From the NCBI GenBank assembly GCA_030639555.1, contig DAOWCM010000070.1, positions 1-9,264 on the forward strand: a stretch of 9,264 nt of DNA, written 5' to 3'. The DNA comes from Candidatus Eiseniibacteriota bacterium. Its GTDB lineage: Bacteria; Joyebacterota; Joyebacteria; Joyebacterales; Joyebacteraceae. Position 1 is the first letter of the stretch, and each line of letters begins with the position of its first letter. A program made the translations under genes and the position numbers. The notes beneath the pieces were generated by a model. It did no database searches. It worked only from the letters and a program-made list of their open reading frames with translations, and was not told the origin of the DNA. Shown here one piece after another: positions 1 to 6,383 of the stretch.

Positions 1-2773
1 ATCCCTCCTTGTGGCTGTGGAACTCCGCCAGATGACAGGAGAACCCCAGGAAGATGAACGGCATGCCGTCGTTGCGGAGGTCGCCGAGGTCGTTCTGGCT
101 CCCCGCGCCCGCCTCGAGCATCTGCTCATGCGTCAACAGGGAACGGTTGCCGTGTCCCTGGAAGTTGACTATCACCGCCCCGTCACTGAGCCCGGTCAGC
201 AGGTCGGGCGTCAGAGTGCTTCGGACGTACGGGTAGACTTCAGAGAAGAAGTACTCCCACGGCTGCGGCTCGTGCGTCACACCGTTGGACTCGTGGAACT
301 CATCCGTGTAGCGCCTGAGCATGAAGAGCGTCGTGTCGATGCCCGCGGGGGACGCGGCGACCATCTCCGAAAGCCCGACGCAGATGTCCGTAAAACCGTG
401 CCAACTCGACCCCCACGTGTAGAAGCCCCCGTACGTCCCGTAGTGCCACTGGTCGTCGCCTACGAAGTAGACGTTGTTGCGCCACCGCTCGTTCGGCGCG
501 TAGTTCTCGTAGGAGAGAATCTTCGAGACAAGGTTGTCCAGCTGCGTGCTGCCGCCGACCGACAGGCGCCCGATGAACATCCGCGGGAAGTAGAAGTCCC
601 CCTCATCCGAAGAGATGAACCACTGGTCGCTCGCCGTCATCTGAGGATAGGATCCGGACCCGTGTCCGAGGACGGTCGGGATGAAGTCCGGCTGGCTCGA
701 TAACTCTGCCCCCTTGGGGTCCGTGGTCGCGTCGCCGACCAGGAGCACGAACTGCGGCGTCCTGCTCCAATTGCTGAACGCGTGATCGAAGTAGTTCTTG
801 AGGGCCTGGAGCGACTTGAGGCCGCCGCCGAACTCGTCGTACACGTCGCTCACCCGCGCGTGCGCCACGACCCACCCCTCGGACTCGCGATGCGAGATCA
901 GACGCTCGACACCGCCCGCGAAACTATCATACGAGACGACGATGAGGTCGGCCTCGTCCGCCCACAGGTTCGCGGGCTCGCGCCGCTCGACTTCCGTGAC
1001 CGAGTGATAGTCTCCGTCCTCCGCCGACTCGTAGCGAGTGAAGCCGGCCACGTCGTCCTGGAACGTCAGCGAGTAGTCGCCGGCCTCTCCGTCGATGTTC
1101 TCGGCGCCGAGGGTCAGCTCCGCGGTTGCGAGCGGGTCCGTCACATCGAAGAGCCGGAGCTGGTCCGAACCGAAGTTCCCGACCTCGAACTGCACCGCGC
1201 CGGTCTCGCCGGCGTTCGTGAAGCCCAGCCTCCCGCCGCGCGCCGTGAACTCCCTGTCGTAGCCGAACTCGAACCAATCGAGGTTGGCGCCGGAGCCCCC
1301 GCTGCCCGTCGCGCGGAGCGTGTGATCCCCGTCCGTGAAGTACGAGGTGGGAATCGGGCCGCTCTCATAGATGTCCTCGTCCATGGTCGCGCTGGTGCCG
1401 CTGAACGAGAACTGGCCGACGTAGTTGTCCTCGGTAGCGCCGTAGGCAATGTGAAAGTCGATGTCGTGCAAGCCGGTGGTCATGCCCTGGTATCTCGCCC
1501 GCATCCGGGCGTCGCCGGCGGCGTAGACGTCGTACAGCACGAACGGGAGCGTGTGGTCGTCGCCGGAGTACCAGTACCTCGTCCAGTGGTAGAGATCCAG
1601 ATCGTCGTAGTCGGGCGCCACATCGAAGTAGACGTCCTCCTCGAACCTCACCGTGTCCCGAAAGCTCGGCGGCGCCTCGAGGCCGATCTCGTCCAGCCAC
1701 GCGGGCCTCGTGTCCACGCGGACGGCAAGCTCCGCGTCGTGGGCGAACCAGTAGGCGTTCTCGGAACCGTAGCGGTCCTCGTATCCGACGGGCATGTGCT
1801 GCTGCTCGAAGCTGAGTGCGTGGAAGAGAACGTAGTCCGCGTCGTCGAAGATCCCGTCCTCATCCGCGTCGACGACGGCTATGGCAAGCGGCGTCTCGAC
1901 GAACGGGTCGGGCTCGGCGGCGGCGTAGGAGCGCTGGTAGACCGCGACCTCATCGACCGGAACGGTCGCGCCCAGTCCCTCCGCCGAAAGCTCCGCGAAG
2001 TCGAGACGATGCATCCCGGACTCCGTGGTCAGGATCCTGTACGCTTCGTGGTCCTGCCTGACCCTCATCGCCGCGCGCCCCGGTTCGCTCCGCGCCCGCC
2101 ACTTCGCCGCCTGCCGGTGGTTCAGGACGGTCCTCGCGTAGGTCCTCTCCCACTCGGGCGCAGGCCCGACCGCGTCCGTGAGGCCCGAAGGGCGCTTCGT
2201 TTCGACGATGGAAATCCGGACGATGACCCTCCGATGAAGCGTTAGCGCGCCCGTCCGCGCGGAGTACTGGAAAGGATTGAGAACGACACGTGCGACCCGC
2301 TGGTGTCGGAGCGTGCCCTGAGCGCCGAGCTCCGCGACAGCCGCGGGGTACGTTCCTCCGCGGCTGTAGTACTCCTCATCGATGGTGAACCGCTGGACCG
2401 GGGTGGCGAAGTCACCGTCCCCGAGTATCTCCTCCACCGGCGACGGCTCGACACGATGCGACCCCAGGTTCTCCGTCTCGACCGAGACGACCTCCAGATC
2501 GAGCCGGGCGCCGAAGGGTATTCCTATGAGGACGGCCTTCCTGGGAAGCGACGGCAGCCCGGCGGCGTCGGTGTGGTCGTACCGCGGCGCACCAACACGT
2601 ACATAGGACTCGCCACCGATCTCTATCTCCTCGAGGGAGAAGTCATCGGTGGCGAGTTCTATCAGTATTTCGTTGTCCTCGGAGTCGAGTACGCGCGCCT
2701 CGTTCACTGAAGCGGCGGGAACCGCCGTGAGAGCGATAACCGCTACGGCCGCCCAGGCTGTCTTGTGGAGCAT
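1..2773 (-). CDS. Gingipain-family (peptidase C25) secreted cysteine protease, 3' end beyond window
   Basis: The reading frame is open from an ATG at 2773 to the window edge: 924 codons with no stop, so the C-terminus is missing. It begins with a signal peptide (MLHKTAWAAVAVIALTAVPAA). Next comes a region resembling the gingipain propeptide (GLPSLP at residues 72-77, then VLIGIPFG). A beta-rich region follows at about 405-503. The C25 catalytic domain starts near 605 (LIVVSYDSF) and contains FVLLVGDATTDP, with GDA at 680-682. The presumed catalytic dyad is His874 in GHGN and Cys913 in GFSCHLAEF, 39 residues apart; in gingipain R the pair is about 33 apart. Family members cleave proteins outside the cell after removal of the propeptide. 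The ribosome site is weak (GGGGGG about nine bases upstream). The gene lies 95 bases downstream of the lipoprotein gene on the same strand and may share its transcript. The family call is firm; the cleavage specificity cannot be read from the sequence. Confidence 0.92.
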   Translation of the reverse strand, partial: MLHKTAWAAVAVIALTAVPAASVNEARVLDSEDNEILIELATDDFSLEEIEIGGESYVRVGAPRYDHTDAAGLPSLPRKAVLIGIPFGARLDLEVVSVETENLGSHRVEPSPVEEILGDGDFATPVQRFTIDEEYYSRGGTYPAAVAELGAQGTLRHQRVARVVLNPFQYSARTGALTLHRRVIVRISIVETKRPSGLTDAVGPAPEWERTYARTVLNHRQAAKWRARSEPGRAAMRVRQDHEAYRILTTESGMHRLDFAELSAEGLGATVPVDEVAVYQRSYAAAEPDPFVETPLAIAVVDADEDGIFDDADYVLFHALSFEQQHMPVGYEDRYGSENAYWFAHDAELAVRVDTRPAWLDEIGLEAPPSFRDTVRFEEDVYFDVAPDYDDLDLYHWTRYWYSGDDHTLPFVLYDVYAAGDARMRARYQGMTTGLHDIDFHIAYGATEDNYVGQFSFSGTSATMDEDIYESGPIPTSYFTDGDHTLRATGSGGSGANLDWFEFGYDREFTARGGRLGFTNAGETGAVQFEVGNFGSDQLRLFDVTDPLATAELTLGAENIDGEAGDYSLTFQDDVAGFTRYESAEDGDYHSVTEVERREPANLWADEADLIVVSYDSFAGGVERLISHRESEGWVVAHARVSDVYDEFGGGLKSLQALKNYFDHAFSNWSRTPQFVLLVGDATTDPKGAELSSQPDFIPTVLGHGSGSYPQMTASDQWFISSDEGDFYFPRMFIGRLSVGGSTQLDNLVSKILSYENYAPNERWRNNVYFVGDDQWHYGTYGGFYTWGSSWHGFTDICVGLSEMVAASPAGIDTTLFMLRRYTDEFHESNGVTHEPQPWEYFFSEVYPYVRSTLTPDLLTGLSDGAVIVNFQGHGNRSLLTHEQMLEAGAGSQNDLGDLRNDGMPFIFLGFSCHLAEFHSHKEG

Positions 2774-2868
2774 CGTTTTGAACCCCCCGTCAACACGCCT
2801 TCCTCGCCATCCACGTCGGGTTCGCAAGCTCGTCTGAGCGACGGCGCAGTGTGCGCGCTCTCTCGCGC
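2774..2868. other. Short intergenic spacer between lipoprotein and C25 protease genes
   Basis: This 95-base gap has no convincing promoter and no strong terminator for the upstream gene. Just after the TAG stop there is a five-base-pair GC stem (GCGCG-AGAGAG-CGCGC in the minus-strand transcript) without a T-tract. Cotranscription of the two genes is possible but not shown. Confidence 0.4.
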
Positions 2869-4230
2869 CTAGTGAGTGATCTGCGGCAGGTACACCGCGA
2901 AGTCGAAGTCCTCGCTGTTCTCGTCGTCGTGGCAGCGCAGACACGTCGCGACCGTTACCTTCCCGTAGGAACCGTCCCGGGCGTGGTCCGTGGCCTTCCC
3001 GTGACACACCTCGCACTGGACGTTCCTCAGGTTGCTCTGCACCCTGGCGGAGCCGTCGAGCGGAAGGTCGATGGAGCAGGTCGTGTGACATCTCAGACAC
3101 TCGGGATTGCTGGACTGGTTCCCACGCTCGAGCGTCGCGAACGCCTTCGCGTGAGCGGTTTCGGTCCACTGGTCCATCTGAGGCTGGTGACATCTCTGGC
3201 ACGTCGCCCCCACACCGAGGCACTCCTCTGTGTACGGAGAGGCCGCCTGGGCAGCGTCAGCGGCGGGCTTCCTCGCGGCCGCCCGGCGCTTGTTCGCATC
3301 CTCTATGGCCACCCTGTGCTCTTTCAGAAGGAGCGCCACCGCCGCATCCGACGGGACCTTGTCTCCAAGGTCGAACGTGTGGCCCGAGTACCCGAGGTAG
3401 ACGTTCTCCTCGTCGAACTGAAGGCGGTAGTCGGACATGCGCTGACCCTTGTATCCGGGCTGTATCATGACCGTACTGCCGACCTCGAAAGACTTCGCCG
3501 AATACTGAGCAACGACCCCGATCAACATGAAATCGATGCCGGGCATCTCCTCCGCCAGGAGCTTCGACTGCGCCAGTCCCAACTGGCTCAGGAGAATGAC
3601 GTAGTCCGCCTTCTCGTGGAGCTCTTCCACGACTGCCCGGAGGGTCTCCATGGGCTCACCGATGGTCACGCCGAGCTGCTCGACCGTGTTGTGAGTCCTG
3701 ATGTCCGCCTCGGGATCGAGCACTCCAGTGATACCGAACTTCACGCCGCCGCGCTCCACGATCATGTAGGGTTCGACGAAGAGCTCGCCGGTCAATTCAT
3801 CGTAGACGTTGGCCGACACGACCGGCAGGCCGTGGTCCGCGATCAGTCGCTTCAGGTACTCGCCGCCCCTGAAGAGGTCGAAAGCTCCAATGGTCGTCGC
3901 CACACACCCCGACTCCATCATGCCCTTCGCGTTCATCGCGTCGACAAGCTCGGATTCATACGACCTGCGCGTGACGAAGCTGCCTCCGTCCAGATGGAGT
4001 ATGTATGGGGTTTCCTGCGCTGTCTGGTTGATGTAGCCGGCCCTCCGGACCAGCCCGCCTTTCTGGCCCCCGTGTCACCCACACGGCTCAAGTTCGCCGC
4101 GAGTGTCCGAGACCGCGAGAATGGCGATCTCGATCGGTCCGTCAGGCCGCTCGGCTCGCTGGACTACAGCGCAGCCTGCGGCGAGCATGACCAGCAGTAC
4201 CACGAGGAGAAGATTTCTGGTGAGAAACAC
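2869..4230 (-). CDS. UshA-like selenoprotein candidate: metallophosphatase-like domain fused to a tetraheme cytochrome c554-type domain, lipoprotein, in-frame TGA as Sec52
   Basis: Read from GTG 4230, the frame gives 453 residues with a single internal TGA (codon 52, 4077-4075). The GTG is chosen because AGGAGG lies five bases upstream and because it opens a lipoprotein signal (MFLTRNLLLVVLLVMLAAGC, acylated Cys20). An N-terminal 5'-nucleotidase/UshA-like domain covers about 35-290: SDTRGELEPCG, then TGA, then HGGQKGGLVRRAGYI; later SANVYDELTG, FGITGVLD and QPGYKGQ. The C-terminal quarter has four CxxCH heme sites at 344-348, 378-382, 406-410 and 430-434, as in cytochrome c554-like proteins. 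Relatives usually have Cys at the TGA position (CGC), so selenocysteine is the best reading. I recall the public protein name 'UshA-like (seleno)protein' but cannot check it here. The usual phosphatase metal ligands are missing, so an extracytoplasmic electron-transfer or redox role is inferred. The alternatives are a sequencing error or a nonsense mutation. An internal start at ATG 3936 would leave no export signal, which hemes require. Confidence 0.85.
4036..4054 (-). promoter_or_regulatory. Candidate bacterial SECIS hairpin
   Basis: Twenty bases after the TGA, the minus-strand transcript can fold GCUGGUCC-GGA-GGGCCGGC. This is an eight-base-pair stem with two G-U wobbles and a three-base loop that begins with G. 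Bacterial SECIS elements lie within the coding region just after the UGA and typically have a G at the start of the apical loop, which matches. A competing fold pairs 4063-4069 (GGGCCAG) with 4047-4053 (CUGGUCC) around a nine-base loop, but it sits closer to the UGA. GC-rich sequence forms hairpins readily, so confidence is moderate. Confidence 0.5.
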
Positions 4231-4235
4231 GGCTG

Positions 4236-4241
4236 CCTCCT
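4236..4241 (-). promoter_or_regulatory. Shine-Dalgarno site that sets the GTG start of the selenoprotein
   Basis: The minus strand reads AGGAGG, then CAGCC, then GTG at 4230-4228. The site is a perfect anti-16S match at five-base spacing, followed immediately by a lipoprotein signal sequence. This places the true start 294 bases upstream of the first in-frame ATG after the TGA. Confidence 0.85.
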
Positions 4242-4290
4242 GAAGCCTCCACAGCTGGATGAGGGAGTTCGTAACTCGATTTGCGTACAG

Positions 4291-4326
4291 ATGTTATAAC
4301 ATAACATGGTCCTCACCCAAGCGCAA
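4291..4326 (-). promoter_or_regulatory. Candidate sigma70-type promoter with overlapping palindrome, upstream of the selenoprotein gene
   Basis: On the minus strand, TTGCGC (4326-4321), a 17-base spacer and TATGTT (4303-4298) form one plausible promoter. TTGGGT (4320-4315), 16 bases and TATAAC (4298-4293) form an overlapping alternative. The perfect palindrome ATGTTATAACAT occupies 4291-4302, and an overlapping inverted repeat ATGTTAT-AAC-ATAACAT occupies 4291-4307. Both lie over the -10 region and could be an operator. This AT-rich patch stands out in GC-rich surroundings. No factor can be named. Confidence 0.4.
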
Positions 4327-4372
4327 GACAGCTATCTCCCGGGGCATTGCGCGGTCTCCCGCCGGAAACGAT

Positions 4373-4400
4373 GGGACCCCGCGGATTGCCACGGGGTCCC
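4373..4400 (-). terminator. Terminator hairpin after secreted paralog A
   Basis: The transcript of A would fold GGGACCCCGUGG-CAAU-CCGCGGGGUCCC, a twelve-base-pair stem with one G-U wobble. It starts 33 bases after the TAG stop and is followed by AUCGUUU, a poor U-tract. It separates A from the downstream selenoprotein gene. Confidence 0.7.
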
Positions 4401-4433
4401 GTTGAGCATCTTCTTCGTAACCGCTTTTGCGAA

Positions 4434-5024
4434 CTATCTGTACAGGGCCTTGATGCCGCCCCACGTCGCGTCCTCGACCGGGGTGTCGCAGGGGCAGTTC
4501 TCGCCCTCGGGGCACACCGCACCACCGACCGAACCGTGACCCTCCACGCAGTAGTAGTCCTCCACACCAGGACTCTGGCAGTCGACAACCCAGCGCGGGT
4601 ACTGCGCGTGGTCCACGATCTCGATGCAGCACTCGCCGCCCAGGTAGAAGTACGAGCCGTACCCGACAATCACGGGGTCCATCGGCATGCAGTCGGTCGA
4701 CGCGATCGTGGCACCGACGCCATCAAAGGGGTCACCAATCATGAGCCCGCCCGGAAGCAGGTTCACGAATGCCTGCGTACCCATCACGCCTTCGCAGTCG
4801 ACCATTACGTTGTTCAGACCGAACGAGATCACCGTCATGCCACCCTCGACGCAGCCGAGGCACAGATAGGCGTTGACCGTCGTGTACGGAGTCGGCATGA
4901 CCGCGTTCTGAGTCTCGTCACCAGCCGGGTCGAACGAAATGTACGCGTAGACCTGAGGGTTGTTCCCGGCGTGAGCCGCAACCGCGAACACCAAGACCAG
5001 ACACACAGCAAGAAACTGTTTCAT
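4434..5024 (-). CDS. Secreted cysteine-rich protein, paralog A
   Basis: This gene encodes 196 residues starting at ATG 5024, with GGAGGT seven bases upstream. A signal peptide (MKQFLAVCLVLVFAVAAHA) is followed by a mature protein beginning GNNPQVYAYISFD, likely cut at Ala19/Gly20. The mature part has no membrane segment and contains 11 cysteines, including CLGC, ECC and CPC groups. It ends in PVEDATWGGIKALYR. I recognise no enzyme motif and cannot assign a function. By my manual count it differs from paralog C at about 22 and from paralog B at about 25 of 177 mature positions, and it is a distant relative of E. It has its own promoter and terminator, so it is probably monocistronic. A structural or surface role outside the cytoplasm, with disulfides, is inferred from the export signal and Cys content only. 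Confidence 0.9.
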   Translation of the reverse strand: MKQFLAVCLVLVFAVAAHAGNNPQVYAYISFDPAGDETQNAVMPTPYTTVNAYLCLGCVEGGMTVISFGLNNVMVDCEGVMGTQAFVNLLPGGLMIGDPFDGVGATIASTDCMPMDPVIVGYGSYFYLGGECCIEIVDHAQYPRWVVDCQSPGVEDYYCVEGHGSVGGAVCPEGENCPCDTPVEDATWGGIKALYR

Positions 5025-5173
5025 TTTTCGTACCTCCGTACCTTAGAGATGACTCTCTGATCGAAAGATGATTCTCCCGCACCAATCGCGGCTTGCACCG
5101 CCACTCTCGCACAGGTTCCGGCTATCACCTCCCTCGTCAGAATTGAGACAGCGCGGGTTGCCCCACAAGTCCC

Positions 5174-5193
5174 GCCCGGTCCCGAGGCCGGGC
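5174..5193 (-). other. GC-rich hairpin inside the leader of paralog A
   Basis: GCCCGG and CCGGGC form a six-base-pair stem around an eight-base loop, about 150 bases upstream of A's start codon. No U-tract follows, so it is not an obvious terminator. B's leader, less than half as long, lacks it. Confidence 0.3.
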
Positions 5194-5284
5194 CATTGTC
5201 AGATGCAGCCACCAACTACCAGTTCACTGCTCACGCGAGCTCCTGCAGAAGACCACACAAGAGCCCATTCACCACTTCATAATC

Positions 5285-5313
5285 ATTGTACTATATCAAG
5301 CGGCAAAGTTCAA
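5285..5313 (-). promoter_or_regulatory. Sigma70-type promoter of paralog A
   Basis: The minus strand reads TTGAAC (5313-5308), a 17-base spacer and TACAAT (5290-5285). The spacer ends in CTTGATATAG, almost the same as the spacer of B's promoter (CTTGATGTAG). Near-consensus boxes, ideal spacing and conservation between two paralogs make this a good candidate. Confidence 0.7.
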
Positions 5314-5433
5314 GCATGTTCCGCTCGCCGAGACAGTTCCTCTCTGGCGAATGAAGGAGATGAGGGGACGCGGGCGCGAACACAATGACTGTCCCCTCAC
5401 TAACAGGGAATCCGCTCAGCAACGCACCGCGAA

Positions 5434-5464
5434 GGAGCGGCGGGACTCAAGAGCCCGCCGCTCC
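5434..5464 (-). terminator. Terminator hairpin after paralog B
   Basis: GGAGCGGCGGG and CCCGCCGCTCC form a perfect eleven-base-pair stem around a nine-base loop, beginning 34 bases after B's TAA stop and followed by TTCG. The stem sequence is nearly shared with the terminator after C. Confidence 0.75.
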
Positions 5465-5498
5465 AGCGACATAAATCCCTGTTGCTGTCCGGCTCAGA

Positions 5499-6089
5499 TT
5501 ACCTGTACAGGGCCTTGATGCCGCCCCACGTCGCGTCCTCGACCGGGCTGCCGCAGGGACAAACCTCGCCATCGGGGCACTGCGCACCACCGACTGAACC
5601 GTGGCCGGCAAGACAGTAGTAGTCCTCCACACCAGGATCCTGACAGTCGACGACCCAGCGCGGGTACTGCGCGTGGTCCACGATCTGGATGCAGCACTCG
5701 CCACCCAGGTAGAAGTACGACCCATAGCCGACGATCACGGGGTCCATCATCATGCACTCGGTCGAAGCGATCGTTATGCCGACGCCGTCAAAGGCATCAC
5801 CGATACCCAGCCCGCCAGGAAGCAGGTTCACGAACGCCTGCGTACCTATCACGTCAGGGCAGTCGACCAGTACGTTGTTCAGACCGAACGACATCACCGT
5901 CATGCCGCCCTCGACACAGCCGAGGCAGACATAAGCCTCGACCGTCGTGTACGCAGCAGGCATGACCGCGTTCTGAAGTTCGTCACCAGCCGGGTCGAAC
6001 GAAATGTACGCGTAGACCTGAGGGCTGTTACCGGCGAAAGCCGTGACCGCGAACACCAGAACCAGACACATAGCAAGAAGCTGCTTCAT
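5499..6089 (-). CDS. Secreted cysteine-rich protein, paralog B
   Basis: The start is taken at ATG 6089, because GGAGGTGA lies five bases upstream. An in-frame ATG at 6104 overlaps that ribosome site and would place charged residues before the signal peptide. The product has 196 residues. Its signal peptide (MKQLLAMCLVLVFAVTAFA) is close to that of A, and the mature part begins GNSPQVYAYISFD and carries 11 cysteines at the same places as A. The end is PVEDATWGGIKALYR followed by TAA. No function is recognised. Its promoter and signal peptide resemble those of A, while its stop region and terminator resemble those of C. The identical 196-residue length of A, B and C fits recent tandem duplication. 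Confidence 0.9.
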   Translation of the reverse strand: MKQLLAMCLVLVFAVTAFAGNSPQVYAYISFDPAGDELQNAVMPAAYTTVEAYVCLGCVEGGMTVMSFGLNNVLVDCPDVIGTQAFVNLLPGGLGIGDAFDGVGITIASTECMMMDPVIVGYGSYFYLGGECCIQIVDHAQYPRWVVDCQDPGVEDYYCLAGHGSVGGAQCPDGEVCPCGSPVEDATWGGIKALYR

Positions 6090-6094
6090 CTCTC

Positions 6095-6102
6095 TCACCT
6101 CC
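6095..6102 (-). promoter_or_regulatory. Shine-Dalgarno site deciding the start of paralog B
   Basis: The minus strand reads GGAGGTGA, then GAGAG, then ATG at 6089. It selects this ATG over the in-frame ATG at 6104, whose codons overlap the site. Confidence 0.8.
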
Positions 6103-6201
6103 ATGCTTGAGACTGTTTTCCCACACCAACAGCCAGCTGCCTCGCCGCTGAGATGACCAGACAGTCAGACAGGGCGTTCCATCTCCTCTGCCATCACAGT
6201 T

Positions 6202-6230
6202 ATTATACTACATCAAGTAACGACGTTCAA
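6202..6230 (-). promoter_or_regulatory. Sigma70-type promoter of paralog B
   Basis: The minus strand reads TTGAAC (6230-6225), a 17-base spacer and a consensus TATAAT (6207-6202). The spacer end CTTGATGTAG is almost identical to that of A's promoter. The leader would be about 105 bases. Confidence 0.75.
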
Positions 6231-6320
6231 GGGCTTTCCGCCGTAACCGACGCCCGACTGTTTTCGTGCAAGGGATGTGCCCGCAGCTGCTCAGGATGGG
6301 GTTGGCGCAAGGCTACCAAA

Positions 6321-6349
6321 GAGCGGCGGGGCACGAGGCCCCGCCGCTC
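6321..6349 (-). terminator. Terminator hairpin after paralog C
   Basis: GAGCGGCGGGGC and GCCCCGCCGCTC form a perfect twelve-base-pair stem with a five-base loop, starting 34 bases after the TAA stop and followed by TTTGG. It closely resembles B's terminator. Confidence 0.75.
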
Positions 6350-6383
6350 CAGTATTCTACGTTCTGCTTGTACCCAGCTCAGA

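Larger units (their letters stand above)
5025..5498. other. Intergenic region: long leader of paralog A, its promoter, and the terminator of B
   Basis: This 474-base stretch holds no gene I can support. It contains B's terminator at 5434-5464 and A's promoter at 5285-5313, leaving A with a leader of roughly 250 bases. The leader includes a six-base-pair GC hairpin (GCCCGG at 5174-5179 with CCGGGC at 5188-5193). Just before A's start there is a patch resembling B's leader (TTGGTGCGGGAGAATCA in A, TTGGTGTGGGAAAACA in B). Short open frames here lack plausible start contexts. Confidence 0.5.

Noticed and set aside
782..2245. Long plus-strand open frame (487 codons) inside the C25 gene
   Set aside because: It is an antisense shadow of a GC-rich coding region: Val/Arg-rich with no domain features. 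The minus-strand frame has a signal peptide, propeptide and catalytic motifs.
2869..3936. A 355-residue gene starting at ATG 3936 as the true form
   Set aside because: It has no ribosome site and no signal peptide although it carries c-type heme motifs. Conserved family sequence and an ideal start lie upstream of the TGA.
2869..4230. A simple pseudogene broken by a nonsense mutation
   Set aside because: The rest of the frame is intact on both sides, the stop is specifically TGA, it sits at a conserved Cys position, and a SECIS-like hairpin follows. It is not excluded, only less likely.
2851..4299. Long plus-strand open frame (482 codons) opposite the selenoprotein gene
   Set aside because: The minus strand encodes four CxxCH sites and recognisable phosphatase-fold segments. 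The plus frame shows no motifs and is open only because of codon bias on the other strand.
5021..5215. Short leader open frame ahead of paralog A
   Set aside because: Its start is a TTG without a ribosome site, and it runs into A's own ribosome site out of frame. There is no sign of an attenuator.
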